39,459 bases of DNA from an uncultured Caulobacterales bacterium. GTDB taxonomy: Bacteria; Pseudomonadota; Alphaproteobacteria; Caulobacterales; Caulobacteraceae. Location: the NCBI GenBank assembly GCA_903874895.1, contig CAIQUG010000166.1:1-39459 (forward strand), given 5' to 3'. Both the position numbers and the translations under genes were made by a program. The notes under the pieces were generated by a model, which did not search any database, had not been told where the DNA came from, and worked only from the letters and a program-made list of their open reading frames with translations. Shown here one piece after another: positions 1 through 8,481 of this stretch; position 1 is the first letter of the stretch, and each line of letters begins with the position of its first letter.

Positions 1-177
1 CCCCGGGAATTCGTCTTCATGGACCGGGCGGCCATCGGTCTGGGCGCTGCCTTCCTGCATCTGGGGGCGGAGCACAACTGGCGCGCCCTGTTCGAAGCCT
101 CCCTCGACGGCTTTTCCGAGGACGGACTGGCCAGCCGCCAGGCCGAGGCCCTGGCCGCTGCGGGGCTCTCCGCCTGA
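1..177 (+). CDS. UbiB/AarF (ABC1) family atypical kinase, C-terminal end only
   Basis: Partial gene: the reading frame is open from base 1 and ends in TGA at 175-177, leaving 58 residues. The visible part begins PREFVFMDRAAIGLG and continues through FLHLGAEHNWRALFE. This closely resembles the extreme C-terminus of ABC1/AarF/UbiB atypical kinases, where a 'PxEFvxxDRaaxGLgavflhLxAexNw' block closes the kinase domain. Family members support ubiquinone biosynthesis or lipid handling at the inner membrane. The catalytic core (the KxGQ and DFG-like motifs) lies outside the window, so activity cannot be judged. The following thioesterase starts 73 bases later on the same strand. The family assignment rests on one short conserved block. 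Confidence 0.72.
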   Translation, partial: PREFVFMDRAAIGLGAAFLHLGAEHNWRALFEASLDGFSEDGLASRQAEALAAAGLSA

Positions 178-249
178 TCCTTCCGCTGCGTCAGGCTTTG
201 CTGGACGCGCGACGGACGCTAGTCAGGGGAACGACACCAGGAGCAGAAC

Positions 250-738
250 ATGTCCGACGATGTCAGCGCACCGGACGGCTGGGAGCCGCCGGAGGGTTAC
301 GAGCTGCTGGACTGGCGCCGGGGCTTCGGCCGCCTCGCCGGTCCCCTGTATCGCAAGCGCTGGGACGATGGCCGGCGCACCATGGCCTTCCGGGTGCAGG
401 AGCAGCACGCCAACGGCATGTCCAATGCCCATGGCGGCATGCTGATGACCCTGGCGGACGTGGCCTGGGGCCACATCATCTCGGTGGAGAAGTCGTCCTA
501 CTGGGTCACCGTCCGGCTGACCTGCGACTTTCTGGCCAGCGCGCACATGAATGACTGGGTCGAAGGAGGCAGCGAGATCCTGTCGGTGGAGGATGACCTC
601 TACACGGTGCGCGGGCGGATCTGGTGCGGCGATCGCACCCTGATGACCGGCATGGGGCTGTTCAAGGCCGTTGCCCGCCGCGAGCCGGCCCCCGGGGAAA
701 AGGCCTGGCGGGCGTCGACGGAAGGCCAGCCCGCATGA
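250..738 (+). CDS. PaaI/hotdog-fold acyl-CoA thioesterase
   Basis: A 162-residue protein of the single hotdog-domain thioesterase class. The core block [16 protein letters not shown] carries the HGGM turn and the acidic residue (LAD) of the PaaI-type active site, followed by the beta-rich stretch [15 protein letters not shown]. Members hydrolyse small or aromatic acyl-CoA thioesters in the cytoplasm; the substrate cannot be predicted here. The ATG at 250 is preceded by AGGAG at about 238-242, a well-placed ribosome binding site. The stop overlaps the ATG of the next gene (ATGA at 735-738), so it is very likely translationally coupled to the downstream alpha/beta hydrolase. The pair could act together in degrading or proofreading an acyl-CoA, which is inference. 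Confidence 0.85.
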   Translation: MSDDVSAPDGWEPPEGYELLDWRRGFGRLAGPLYRKRWDDGRRTMAFRVQEQHANGMSNAHGGMLMTLADVAWGHIISVEKSSYWVTVRLTCDFLASAHMNDWVEGGSEILSVEDDLYTVRGRIWCGDRTLMTGMGLFKAVARREPAPGEKAWRASTEGQPA

Positions 739-1739
739 CGGCGGACAGCGGATCCCCTCCCCCCGAGCGGTCGTCGGACGACCCCGCGATCACCTCGCCC
801 CTGCGCCCCTTCGACGGGGCCCGGCCGGACGCCCCCGCCTGGTTTCACGCTGCCCTCGCGGACGCGCCGGACCGCAGCTTCGTCGAGGTGGAAGGTGCCC
901 GGATCGAGACCCTGACCTGGGGCGAGCGCGGCAAGCCCGGGCTTCTGCTGCTGCATGGCAATGGCGCGCACGCGGACTGGTACAGCTTCATTGCCCCGTT
1001 CTTCAGCGCGACCTGGCGTGTCACGGCCATGAGCTGGTCGGGCATGGGCGCGTCCGACTGGCGGGACAGCTACAGCATCGATCAGTTCGGCCGGGAAGCC
1101 CTGGCCGTGGCCGAGGCCACGGGCCTGTTCGACGGCCCGGAGAAGCCCATCGTCGTCGCCCATTCCTTCGGCGGCGGCGTGGCCATCCGCCTGGCATCCG
1201 TCAGCGGCGACCGGCTGCAGGGCACCATCGTCCTCGACAATGTCCCCCGCCCGCCACACCTGCGCTGGAAGGGGCCACCGGACCGGGCCGACCGCGCACC
1301 GCCGGTCTATGACAGCTTCACCGCTGCCCTCGCCCGGTTCCGGCTGATGCCGCCGCAGGGCTGCAAAAACCTCTATCTGGTGGACCACATTGCCCGCCAT
1401 TCCCTGAAGCCGGAGGCGCGTCCGGAGGGGGCCGAAGGCTGGACCTGGCGCTTCGATCCGCGCCTCTGGCAGAAGATGGACCGGGCGGTGGCCATGGAGT
1501 CCGAACTGGATCTGGTGGCCGCCAGATGTCCCATGGCCTTCATCTGGGGGGAGCAGTCCATGCTGGTCCCGGACGAGGGGATCGCCTTTACCCGCCAGTT
1601 CATCACGCCGGGCACACCCATGATCGCCGTGCCGGACGCGGAGCATCACCTGATGCTCGACCAGCCTCTCGCCACCGTCGCCGCCCTGCGATCGGTGCTG
1701 TCCGTCTGGCCGCCCGCGGCGTCAACCGACCAAACGTAA
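735..1739 (+). CDS. alpha/beta hydrolase
   Basis: A 334-residue protein with a complete alpha/beta hydrolase signature. The oxyanion-hole motif is HGNG ([14 protein letters not shown]), the nucleophile elbow is AHSFGGG with serine as nucleophile, a late acidic block follows in [14 protein letters not shown], and the catalytic histidine is in [11 protein letters not shown]. The start at 735 overlaps the stop of the thioesterase (ATGA); the frame stays open upstream but that part lies inside the thioesterase gene. There is no signal peptide, so the enzyme should be cytoplasmic. It probably acts on an ester or thioester, but the substrate is unknown. The elbow has alanine in place of the first glycine of the usual GxSxG, a tolerated variation. 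Confidence 0.85.
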   Translation: MTADSGSPPPERSSDDPAITSPLRPFDGARPDAPAWFHAALADAPDRSFVEVEGARIETLTWGERGKPGLLLLHGNGAHADWYSFIAPFFSATWRVTAMSWSGMGASDWRDSYSIDQFGREALAVAEATGLFDGPEKPIVVAHSFGGGVAIRLASVSGDRLQGTIVLDNVPRPPHLRWKGPPDRADRAPPVYDSFTAALARFRLMPPQGCKNLYLVDHIARHSLKPEARPEGAEGWTWRFDPRLWQKMDRAVAMESELDLVAARCPMAFIWGEQSMLVPDEGIAFTRQFITPGTPMIAVPDAEHHLMLDQPLATVAALRSVLSVWPPAASTDQT

Positions 1740-1814
1740 GGCATGCTCACGCGGTCTTAAGCATTTTCCGGCAGGGTGCAGGCTGAAATCGACGCCGCAG
1801 AATGGGCCCGGAAT

Positions 1815-2681
1815 ATGTTTCAGATCATCGGCATTGTGCTTCTGTTCGGACTTGTGTTCGGAAGCTTCCTGATGTCCGGCGGGAACATGGGCGTGATCAT
1901 CGAGGCGGCACCGCACGAGCTCATGGCCATTCTGGGGGCGGGCGTGGCCAGCTTCCTGATCTCCAACTCCATGACGACGATCAAGGCGACCGGTGGCGGC
2001 TTCGCAAAGATCTTCTCCGGTCCCAAATGGAAGGCCTCGGACTATTCCGACGTCCTGTCCCTGCTGTTCGTGCTCACCAAGATGATGAAGCAGAAGGGCG
2101 TGGTGGCGGTCGAAAGCCATATCGAGAACCCGGATTCCAGCACCATCTTCTCCAAGTATCCCAGGATCCTGAAGGATCACTTCGCCATCGACTTCATCTG
2201 CGACACCCTGCGGATGATGACCATGAACCTCGAGGACCCGCACCAGGTCGAGGATCACATGGAAAAGCAGCTGGAGAAGCACCACCACGAGGCGCTGATG
2301 CCGCCCCACGCCCTGCAGTCCCTGGCCGACGCCCTTCCGGCCCTGGGGATCGTGGCTGCGGTGCTCGGGATCATCAAGACCATGGGTGCCATCACCGAAC
2401 CGCCGGAAGTGCTCGGCGGGATGATCGGCAGCGCGCTTGTGGGAACGTTCCTCGGGGTGTTCATGGCCTATGGCCTGGTAGGCCCGATGGCCACCCGCCT
2501 GACGGACGTGGTGAACGAGGAATCCGCGCTCTACAACATCATCCGGTCCGTGCTGGTGGCTCACCTCCACGGCAATGCGGCCCAGATTTCCGTGGAAATC
2601 GGCCGCGGTGCCGTGCCGAGCGCATCACAGCCCAGCTTTGCCGAACTGGAAACCCACCTGAACTCGGTGCCGGCGGAATAA
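1815..2681 (+). CDS. motA: flagellar motor stator protein MotA
   Basis: A 288-residue inner-membrane protein that forms the stator proton channel with MotB and pushes on the rotor. The N-terminus MFQIIGIVLLFGLVFGSFLMSGGN is the first membrane helix, with a second at about 34-52 (ELMAILGAGVASFLI). The cytoplasmic loop is charged, and two C-terminal helices contain the conserved prolines in LPALGIVAAVLG and FMAYGLVGP. I chose ATG 1815 because translation from it gives the canonical MotA N-terminus; an in-frame GTG at 1776 would add 13 residues. No good Shine-Dalgarno precedes 1815. motB is not adjacent, and motA and motB are likewise unlinked in Caulobacter crescentus. The gene is complete and should be functional. 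Confidence 0.93.
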   Translation: MFQIIGIVLLFGLVFGSFLMSGGNMGVIIEAAPHELMAILGAGVASFLISNSMTTIKATGGGFAKIFSGPKWKASDYSDVLSLLFVLTKMMKQKGVVAVESHIENPDSSTIFSKYPRILKDHFAIDFICDTLRMMTMNLEDPHQVEDHMEKQLEKHHHEALMPPHALQSLADALPALGIVAAVLGIIKTMGAITEPPEVLGGMIGSALVGTFLGVFMAYGLVGPMATRLTDVVNEESALYNIIRSVLVAHLHGNAAQISVEIGRGAVPSASQPSFAELETHLNSVPAE

Positions 2682-2722
2682 GACACCGGGCAACGGCGGG
2701 GCAGGTCCGCTGTCTCCGTCGC

Positions 2723-3964
2723 CTATCCGACCTTGCGCTCTTTCTTCGGAATCAACTGGTTCGGCATTTCCATGTGCGCATCGATCGCCTGAGCCGCCAC
2801 GAACGGATGCTCGAACGAGCGTTGCGCAAGGGTTCGGACAAAGGCCGCAATCTCTTCCTTGGTTCCGACGTCAACGAACCGGGTATCCGATAATCCCGAA
2901 GCCTTCTGCTGGATCCGAGCGCCCCAGCGCCAGATCTCTCGGGGAACAAGACCGGACAGATACAGGCTTTCCAAACGGGCGCTGATCGAACGGAGCTTGG
3001 TTCCGCGCTGGAACTTGGGGTCGTCCAGGGACCGCTGAATGGCCTTTTCCAGCGAGGCCTTGTTGTCGGCGACCGTCTTCAGGAGGGATTCCGTCGGCTT
3101 CTGATCGCTGACGCTGTGCCCCATCAGAAACAGGTCGACGGCGTCGGTGACGGACTTGGCCTCACGCCTCGCGGCATCGCAAATCGCCGTGACCTCGGAC
3201 AGCGGCTTCTTTCCGGACATCCAGCGAGACAGGTCGAGAAGCCACGGCCAGGACGACCGCTCCTGCCGGGCTCTCCAGGAAAACTCCTGCAGGACGAGCT
3301 TCTTGACCTCAAGCTTGACCAGCATCGCGGAAATCAGCGAGAGGGCAGCCGCACGCACCTGGGTTTCCGAGGACGTCTTGAGTTTGGCTGGCTCCAGCTC
3401 GTCGATGGCGCGGCAGAGCTGACCCAGCTCTGTATCACACCAGATCTGAGCACTGTCCTTCTCGGCGCTGCGGGGCAGGGTGTCGAGAAGCTCCAGGCTA
3501 TATTTGAAATCCGGATTGGGCTTGGAAAGCTCCGCCAGCTCCTCCGGGTGAAGAAGCCGCAGGTCCTCTTCCGCCATGCCATTGGGCAGACCGGCTCGCT
3601 TTCGCATGATCCTGGCGAAATCGCTCTTCGGACCGGCGACGCGCAGAAGGATCGGCGATTTGCACTGAACGTTCGGGCAGACTGCGGCAAAGATGACGTC
3701 CACCCGTTCATCTTCATCGGCTTCCAGCTGGCGATTGCGGGCCGGATCGCCGAAGGTGTATCGGGCGCTGGCGGAGTCATTGAGCAGGAAACGCGCAGGC
3801 TCGCTCACATAGTCGCGGCGAGCGCTGGGCTCATTGCGGGCGGATACGATGTCCGAGCGCGTCCACGACTGGAGGCAGCGGCGGAAAAGCAGCTCCGGCA
3901 CAAATGTGCCTTCCTTCTCACACGCAGGACAAGTACGCGTGAAATGCTTCTTCAAATCTGACAT
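2723..3964 (-). CDS. orphan protein with N-terminal Zn-ribbon-like cysteines and a possible DUF4145-like C-terminus
   Basis: A 413-residue soluble protein that I do not recognise as a whole. Cysteines at 12/15 (CPAC) and 96/101 (CPNVQC) could form a split zinc ribbon. The middle (about 110-320) is charged and helical. Residues about 322-390 (TKLRSISARLESLYLSGLVP to FVRTLAQRSFEHPF) resemble the DUF4145 layout, in which a helix pair is followed by a closing helix; this is weak. The gene has visibly lower GC than its neighbours: 31/60 at 3481-3540 and 37/60 at 3061-3120, against 49/60 at 4201-4260 in prfA. It stands alone between motA and prfA, facing away from prfA. It may be a recent acquisition. 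DUF4145 domains occur in some restriction or defence contexts, but no function is shown here. Confidence 0.7.
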   Translation of the reverse strand: MSDLKKHFTRTCPACEKEGTFVPELLFRRCLQSWTRSDIVSARNEPSARRDYVSEPARFLLNDSASARYTFGDPARNRQLEADEDERVDVIFAAVCPNVQCKSPILLRVAGPKSDFARIMRKRAGLPNGMAEEDLRLLHPEELAELSKPNPDFKYSLELLDTLPRSAEKDSAQIWCDTELGQLCRAIDELEPAKLKTSSETQVRAAALSLISAMLVKLEVKKLVLQEFSWRARQERSSWPWLLDLSRWMSGKKPLSEVTAICDAARREAKSVTDAVDLFLMGHSVSDQKPTESLLKTVADNKASLEKAIQRSLDDPKFQRGTKLRSISARLESLYLSGLVPREIWRWGARIQQKASGLSDTRFVDVGTKEEIAAFVRTLAQRSFEHPFVAAQAIDAHMEMPNQLIPKKERKVG

Positions 3965-4001
3965 GGAATATCAATCCCGCCCCTACGTCCTCGCATTATC
4001 G

Positions 4002-4015
4002 TTAATGATCATTAA
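4002..4015. promoter_or_regulatory. 14-bp perfect palindrome TTAATGATCATTAA in AT-rich gap
   Basis: The gap between the orphan gene (-) and prfA (+) spans 3965-4083. Bases 3991-4020 contain only 9 G/C of 30, far below the rest of the window, and hold this perfect palindrome. The arrangement TTAA-N6-TTAA(C on the minus strand) is one base shorter than the CtrA consensus TTAA-N7-TTAAC. It lies upstream of both divergent genes and may be an operator or part of the promoters. No clear -35/-10 pair is visible. Confidence 0.4.
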
Positions 4016-4083
4016 TTCCACAAGCGGTTTGGATGCCGTACGAGCGCTCGGCGCGCCCGCGAACCCCCACACCCAGGAGCCCG

Positions 4084-5157
4084 ATGCACATCCCGTCCGC
4101 CAAGCTTGAGCAGGTCCTTGATCGTTTCCGGGAAGTGGAGGCGCGGATGTCTGCGGCCTCCGACGGGGCGGAGATCGTCCGCCTGTCCCGGGAACACGCC
4201 GAGCTGCGCCCTGTCGCAGAGGCCGTGGAGGCCCTGGCCCGGGGCCGGGCGGAGCGTGCGGACCTTGACGAGATGATCGCTGCCGGCGGTGAGATGGCGA
4301 GCCTCGCCCGGGAGGAAATTCCCGAGCTGGAACAACGGCTGACGGAGCTGGAGCGGGGCGTCGGCCTGCTGCTGGCCCCCAAGGACAAGGACGAGAACGC
4401 CTCGGCCATCCTCGAGGTGCGCGCCGGGACCGGGGGGGACGAGGCCGCCCTGTTCGCAGGCGACCTGTTCCGCATGTACCAGCGATACGCCGCCGTCCGC
4501 GGCTGGCGGCTGGAGGTGGAGGATGCGTCGGAGGGGGATGCCGGGGGTTACAAGGAAATCGTCGCCTCCATCACCGGAGATGGTGTTTTCGGGCGCCTGA
4601 AATTCGAGAGCGGCGTGCATCGGGTGCAGCGGGTGCCCGCCACCGAGGCCGGGGGCCGCATCCACACATCTGCAGCGACCGTTGCGGTTCTGCCACAGCC
4701 CGAGGACGTGGAGATCGAGATCAACGACGCCGACCTGCGGATCGACACCTACCGGTCCTCCGGGGCCGGGGGCCAGCACGTGAACAAGACCGACTCCGCC
4801 GTGCGCATCACCCACCTGCCCACCGGGGTGGTGGTGACCTCGTCGGAGAAATCCCAGCACCAGAACCGGGCCAAGGCCATGAAGGTGCTGAAGGCCCGCC
4901 TCTATGACATGCAGCGCTCGCAGCTGGACGCGGAACGGGCCGAAGCCCGGAAGAGCCAGGTGGGGTCCGGCGACCGCTCGGAACGCATTCGCACCTACAA
5001 CTTCCCGCAGGGGCGGGTCACCGACCACCGCATCAATCTGACCCTCTATGCCCTGCCCAAGGTGCTGGAAGGCGAGGATCTGGACGTCCTGGTGGAGGCC
5101 CTGATCGCCGAGGATCAGGCCGAGCGGCTGGCTGCCCTGGAGCAGGAGTTCCAGTGA
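4084..5157 (+). CDS. prfA: peptide chain release factor 1 (RF1)
   Basis: A 357-residue class I release factor that recognises UAA and UAG stop codons and triggers peptidyl-tRNA hydrolysis. The GGQ catalytic motif is at residues 229-231 in the block [20 protein letters not shown]. The stop-codon reading PAT tripeptide, which marks RF1 rather than RF2, is at 185-187 ([20 protein letters not shown]). Length is normal for RF1. ATG 4084 is preceded by CCAGGAGC, a strong ribosome binding site, whereas the frame continues upstream to 4033 without one. The methyltransferase gene prmC, often next to prfA in other bacteria, is absent here; gapR follows instead. Confidence 0.97.
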   Translation: MHIPSAKLEQVLDRFREVEARMSAASDGAEIVRLSREHAELRPVAEAVEALARGRAERADLDEMIAAGGEMASLAREEIPELEQRLTELERGVGLLLAPKDKDENASAILEVRAGTGGDEAALFAGDLFRMYQRYAAVRGWRLEVEDASEGDAGGYKEIVASITGDGVFGRLKFESGVHRVQRVPATEAGGRIHTSAATVAVLPQPEDVEIEINDADLRIDTYRSSGAGGQHVNKTDSAVRITHLPTGVVVTSSEKSQHQNRAKAMKVLKARLYDMQRSQLDAERAEARKSQVGSGDRSERIRTYNFPQGRVTDHRINLTLYALPKVLEGEDLDVLVEALIAEDQAERLAALEQEFQ

Positions 5158-5170
5158 GCTTTCCGCCATT

Positions 5171-5187
5171 GCCTCGATGGGCGAGGC
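5171..5187 (+). terminator. small hairpin after prfA, possible terminator
   Basis: GCCTCG (5171-5176) pairs with CGAGGC (5182-5187) around a five-base loop, just downstream of the prfA stop and before gapR. There is no T-run after it, so it could be a weak or factor-dependent terminator, or only an RNA fold. Confidence 0.28.
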
Positions 5188-5241
5188 GGACTAGCGTCTG
5201 CCGCCTTTCCCGACCCAGACCCTTCGAGGATTCTCTCGCCC

Positions 5242-5547
5242 ATGGCCGATGACAGCCCCTTCAGCAGCGCCGCTTCCAGCTCATCGCCCACCCATACGTC
5301 CGATGACGTGCTGACCCAGGCCGCCCAGACGCGGCTGCGCACGATCATCGAACGGATCGAGCGGCTCGAGCTGGACAAGGCCGCCGTGGCCAATGACCTG
5401 AAGGAGGTCTATGCGGAGGCCAAGGGCGAGGGCTTCGACGTGAAGATCCTTCGCAAGATCGTGCGGATCCGCAAGATGGACGCCGCCAAGCGGACCGAGG
5501 AAGAGGCCCTGATCGACCTCTATCTGTCGGCCATCGGCGGGCTCTAG
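5242..5547 (+). CDS. gapR: GapR family nucleoid-associated protein (DUF2312)
   Basis: A 101-residue DNA-binding protein of the DUF2312/GapR family. In Caulobacter, GapR encircles overtwisted AT-rich DNA and stimulates topoisomerases ahead of replication forks. The diagnostic core is present: an N-terminal coiled-coil helix ([20 protein letters not shown]), the [20 protein letters not shown] block, the basic [10 protein letters not shown] region, and the C-terminal [14 protein letters not shown]. It is about a dozen residues longer than Caulobacter GapR as I remember it, through a Ser-rich N-terminal tail (residues about 5-20) that may be disordered. ATG 5242 is preceded by CGAGGA at 5225-5230. 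A GATTC (GANTC) site at 5229-5233 lies within the leader. Confidence 0.92.
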   Translation: MADDSPFSSAASSSSPTHTSDDVLTQAAQTRLRTIIERIERLELDKAAVANDLKEVYAEAKGEGFDVKILRKIVRIRKMDAAKRTEEEALIDLYLSAIGGL

Positions 5548-5612
5548 GCCTGAAGCGCGGGCCCGCCAAACCCCGCAAACCTCCCGACCCTCGCGCGGCG
5601 GCGGCACGGGCC

Positions 5613-5912
5613 GTGCTGCGTGCCCTGAAAAAGGCTGAACGCACGGCAGCCCGCGAGGGCGTCGAGCTCTCCACCTGGGAGGGCGAGTTCCTGACGGACG
5701 TGGCCGACCGGGTGAAGACCTATGGCCGCGCCTTTGCCGATCCGGACAAGGGCGATCCCGGGCAGGCCCTGTCCCAGCGCCAGGCCCTGAAGCTGCGCCA
5801 GATCACCTCCAAGGCCAAGGGCGAGTCCCCGTTTCCCGGCCGGGCGAAACGCTTCGGCCGCAAGCCCGACAAGGGGCCAGCCTCCGGTGGGGAACCGACC
5901 GACGAGGACTAG
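5613..5912 (+). CDS. small basic protein of unknown function
   Basis: A protein of about 99 residues from GTG 5613, rich in Lys, Arg and Glu, with no membrane segment. The recognisable stretch is GRAFADPDKGDPGQALSQRQALKLRQITSKAKGE, a pattern I associate with uncharacterised alphaproteobacterial proteins; no function is known to me. The frame is open upstream to a CTG at 5550 just after the gapR stop and would add KRGPAKPRKPPDPR, so the true start may lie there, with coupling to gapR. No ATG is available in the upstream frame. The stop TAG (5910-5912) interlocks with the stop of the convergent phosphatase gene within a CTAG tetramer. It likely shares a transcript with gapR. Confidence 0.65.
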   Translation: MLRALKKAERTAAREGVELSTWEGEFLTDVADRVKTYGRAFADPDKGDPGQALSQRQALKLRQITSKAKGESPFPGRAKRFGRKPDKGPASGGEPTDED

Positions 5913-7228
5913 GGCCGGCCCTTCAGATCCGTATCGCAGGCCAGGTCGCGGCGGATGAGGTGGCAGTGGGCGACGATGCGGTCATCCAGGTCATGGGCAT
6001 CGATCGTCCAGCCCGCCTCGCCGCGGGTCATCAGCACATAACCATAGCGGGCGAAGTTGGTCTTGGCCGCCGTCATGCCGTCAATGACCAGCGAAGCGCG
6101 GTTCGGACCGAGGCGTGCGGACTCCGAGAGGTTGGCCCCGCCCTCCCCGGCCACCAGCTGGGCCGGGCGTGACGGCCCGTAGCTGTAGGCGGCGAAGTGG
6201 TGGACATGGCCGGACACCACCATCGACACGCCGGGAGCGATCCGTCCGCGGGCCGCCGCCTGCTCGGTGGCGTTCAGCCCGACGAAGATCGTGCCGAATG
6301 GCCCCATGTGACTGACCGGTGCCGCCGCCCAGATCGGCCTGTGGGTCAGGAGGAAGCTGTCTCCGGTCCCCAGTTCGGCCTTCAGGCGCTCGAACTGCGG
6401 CACCATCCGCGCCACATCGGCGGCAGAGGCGTCGCGATCGTCGGCGAGACTGGAATCCAGGACCCCGAGCGACAGGGTTCCCAGGCGGACCACGAAGGCC
6501 TCGTCCGTCTGCGGACAGGCCCCGCGCCACGGGCCCGCGTCGAGCAGGCGGGCCCAGCCGCCGCCCCCCCGGCGGCAGTCCTCGTGGTTGCCGCGCACGA
6601 ACACCACCGGCGCCCGCTCGAGCAGGGGGGCCGCCGGGTCGAACAGGTCCGTCCGCCAGGTCTCGAACCGGTCCCCGTAGGGCGACCCGGCGCAGTTGGA
6701 CTTGCCCAGGGGACACGGTCCCTCCCGGTAGAAATAGTCCCCCACGTGGATGACGAGATCCGGTCGCTGCGCCGCTGCCAGGGCCGCCACCCGGGCGAAA
6801 GGCCAGCCCTTCGGGTGGTTGCAGTCCTGGGCCGTGATGCCGCTCACCCGGCAGCCGGTATCGCCGATCACCACGATCCGCCGGGGCGTGCCGCCGGGCA
6901 GGACCACGGGATGGTCGATCATGCCGATGCTGTGGGCCGTGGGCGGTGCCGGAAGCGCGCAGATGGCCGGAAAGTCCGTCCCCTGCGCGGCCCGGATGGT
7001 CATGGTCGCGGGGCTGCCGTCGATCTGGGCGGTGGGACAGTGACCATCGGTCGCCGTGGCCCGCAGTTCCGCCCCGTCCCCGGTCATCTGCACCCAGCTG
7101 ACCGGCCCTCCTTCGGCGACGTTCGGCGCGGCGGCCCGGCCGCAGCCACCCATGGACAGCCCGGACAGCAAGGCAAGCGTCGCGAGGCCGCGGAGCAGGA
7201 GGGCGGAGGCCTTGAAGGGCAGGGTCAT
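5909..7228 (-). CDS. calcineurin-like metallophosphatase, probable lipoprotein
   Basis: A 439-residue exported metallophosphoesterase. The N-terminus has a basic n-region, a hydrophobic segment (LLLRGLATLALLSGLS) and a lipobox-like MGGC, so it is probably a lipoprotein. The two-metal site motifs are all present in order: GDTGCR, GDYFY, GNHEDC, LTHRP and GHVHH. A divergent N-terminal domain of about 110 residues precedes the catalytic part, as in purple acid phosphatase-like enzymes. ATG 7228 was chosen because it places the signal peptide correctly; the open frame further upstream runs inside ispG. The gene lies 43 bases after ispG and may be read from the same transcript. The physiological substrate is unknown. 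Confidence 0.87.
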   Translation of the reverse strand: MTLPFKASALLLRGLATLALLSGLSMGGCGRAAAPNVAEGGPVSWVQMTGDGAELRATATDGHCPTAQIDGSPATMTIRAAQGTDFPAICALPAPPTAHSIGMIDHPVVLPGGTPRRIVVIGDTGCRVSGITAQDCNHPKGWPFARVAALAAAQRPDLVIHVGDYFYREGPCPLGKSNCAGSPYGDRFETWRTDLFDPAAPLLERAPVVFVRGNHEDCRRGGGGWARLLDAGPWRGACPQTDEAFVVRLGTLSLGVLDSSLADDRDASAADVARMVPQFERLKAELGTGDSFLLTHRPIWAAAPVSHMGPFGTIFVGLNATEQAAARGRIAPGVSMVVSGHVHHFAAYSYGPSRPAQLVAGEGGANLSESARLGPNRASLVIDGMTAAKTNFARYGYVLMTRGEAGWTIDAHDLDDRIVAHCHLIRRDLACDTDLKGRP

Positions 7229-7271
7229 GGCATCCCGGAGGTTCGAGGCTTCAAGCGGCGTGACGTGCGGC

Positions 7272-8429
7272 CTATTCCGCCGCGTCGGACGTGGCGGCCT
7301 CGGCGGACGCCTCTGCCGCGCGGATCTCCGCGGCGCGGGCTTCCACCAGCCCGACGATGTGATCGACCATGCCGCCATTGTCGAGCTTGTGATCCGGTCG
7401 GCCGGCCACATAGACCATGCCCGATCCCTTGCCGCCCCCCGTGAAGCCCAGATCCGTCATCAGGGCCTCCCCCGGTCCGTTGACCACGCAGCCGATGATC
7501 GACAGGGAGAGGGGCGTGGAGATGTGGGCCAGACGCTGTTCCAGCGCCGTGACCGTCTCGATGACGTTGAAGCCCTGCCGCGCGCAGGACGGGCAGGCGA
7601 TGATGTTGACCCCCCGATGACGCAGTCCGAGGGACTTGAGGATATCGAAGCCGACCTTGATCTCCTCCACCGGATCAGCGGCGAGGCTGACGCGGATGGT
7701 ATCGCCGATCCCGGCCCACAGGAGGGAACCCATGCCGATGGCGGATTTCACCGTGCCGGTGCGCTGGGCGCCGGCCTCGGTGATGCCCAGATGCAGCGGA
7801 CAGTCGATGGCCTCGGCCAGCTGCTGGTAGGCGGCGACGGTCATGAACACGTCCGACGCCTTCACGCTGATCTTGAACTCGTGGAAGTCCAGGTCCTGCA
7901 GGATGCGCGCATGGCTGAGGGCGCTCTCCACCATCGCCTCCGGGCAGGGTTCGCCATAACGCTCCAGCAACTCCCGCTCCAGCGATCCGGCATTGACGCC
8001 GATGCGCATGGAGCAGCCGTGGTCCCGGGCGGCCTGGACGACCTCCCGAACCCGGGCCGAGGATCCGATATTGCCGGGATTGATCCGCAGGCAGGCGGCC
8101 CCCCCCTTGGCGGCCTCGATGGCCCGGCGGTAATGGAAGTGGATGTCCGCCACCAGCGGGACCTTGGCGGCACGCACGATCTCCGGAAAGGCCGCCGTGG
8201 ACTCCTCGTCGGGACACGAGACCCGGACGATATCGGCACCCGCCGCTTCCAGCGCCTGGACCTGGGCGATGGTCGCCTTCGCATCGGCCGTCAATGTATT
8301 CGTCATCGACTGGACGGTGATCGGTGCATCACCCCCCACCTCCACGGAGCCCACGCGGATCTTGCGGCTGGGACGGCGGTCGATCCGCCGCCAGGGACGA
8401 TGATGGCTGGGGTCTTGGGAAGCGCTCAT
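7272..8429 (-). CDS. ispG: 4-hydroxy-3-methylbut-2-enyl diphosphate synthase (flavodoxin)
   Basis: A 385-residue enzyme of the MEP pathway that converts MEcPP to HMBPP for isoprenoid precursors. It has the bacterial TIM-barrel plus iron-sulfur domain architecture. The N-terminal [12 protein letters not shown] block, [14 protein letters not shown], and the LRINPGNIG segment are all typical. The [4Fe-4S] ligands are visible as ACPSCARQ and [12 protein letters not shown] near the C-terminus, followed by the ELA-type glycine-rich GGGKGSG stretch. A short Glu/Ala-rich tail (about 20 residues) ends the protein. ATG 8429 is the natural start. The upstream RodZ-like gene ends 52 bases away on the same strand, a layout I believe is common near ispG. 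Confidence 0.97.
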   Translation of the reverse strand: MSASQDPSHHRPWRRIDRRPSRKIRVGSVEVGGDAPITVQSMTNTLTADAKATIAQVQALEAAGADIVRVSCPDEESTAAFPEIVRAAKVPLVADIHFHYRRAIEAAKGGAACLRINPGNIGSSARVREVVQAARDHGCSMRIGVNAGSLERELLERYGEPCPEAMVESALSHARILQDLDFHEFKISVKASDVFMTVAAYQQLAEAIDCPLHLGITEAGAQRTGTVKSAIGMGSLLWAGIGDTIRVSLAADPVEEIKVGFDILKSLGLRHRGVNIIACPSCARQGFNVIETVTALEQRLAHISTPLSLSIIGCVVNGPGEALMTDLGFTGGGKGSGMVYVAGRPDHKLDNGGMVDHIVGLVEARAAEIRAAEASAEAATSDAAE

Positions 8430-8481
8430 GCCCTAAATCTAGGACGTTCCGGGGGAACCCGCCAGTGGGGTCGACGGGAGC

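Noticed and set aside
1740-1814. Possible CtrA or sigma-54 promoter before motA
   Set aside because: A single TTAA half-site and a GG lacking the GC at the right distance were the only matches; neither consensus is met.
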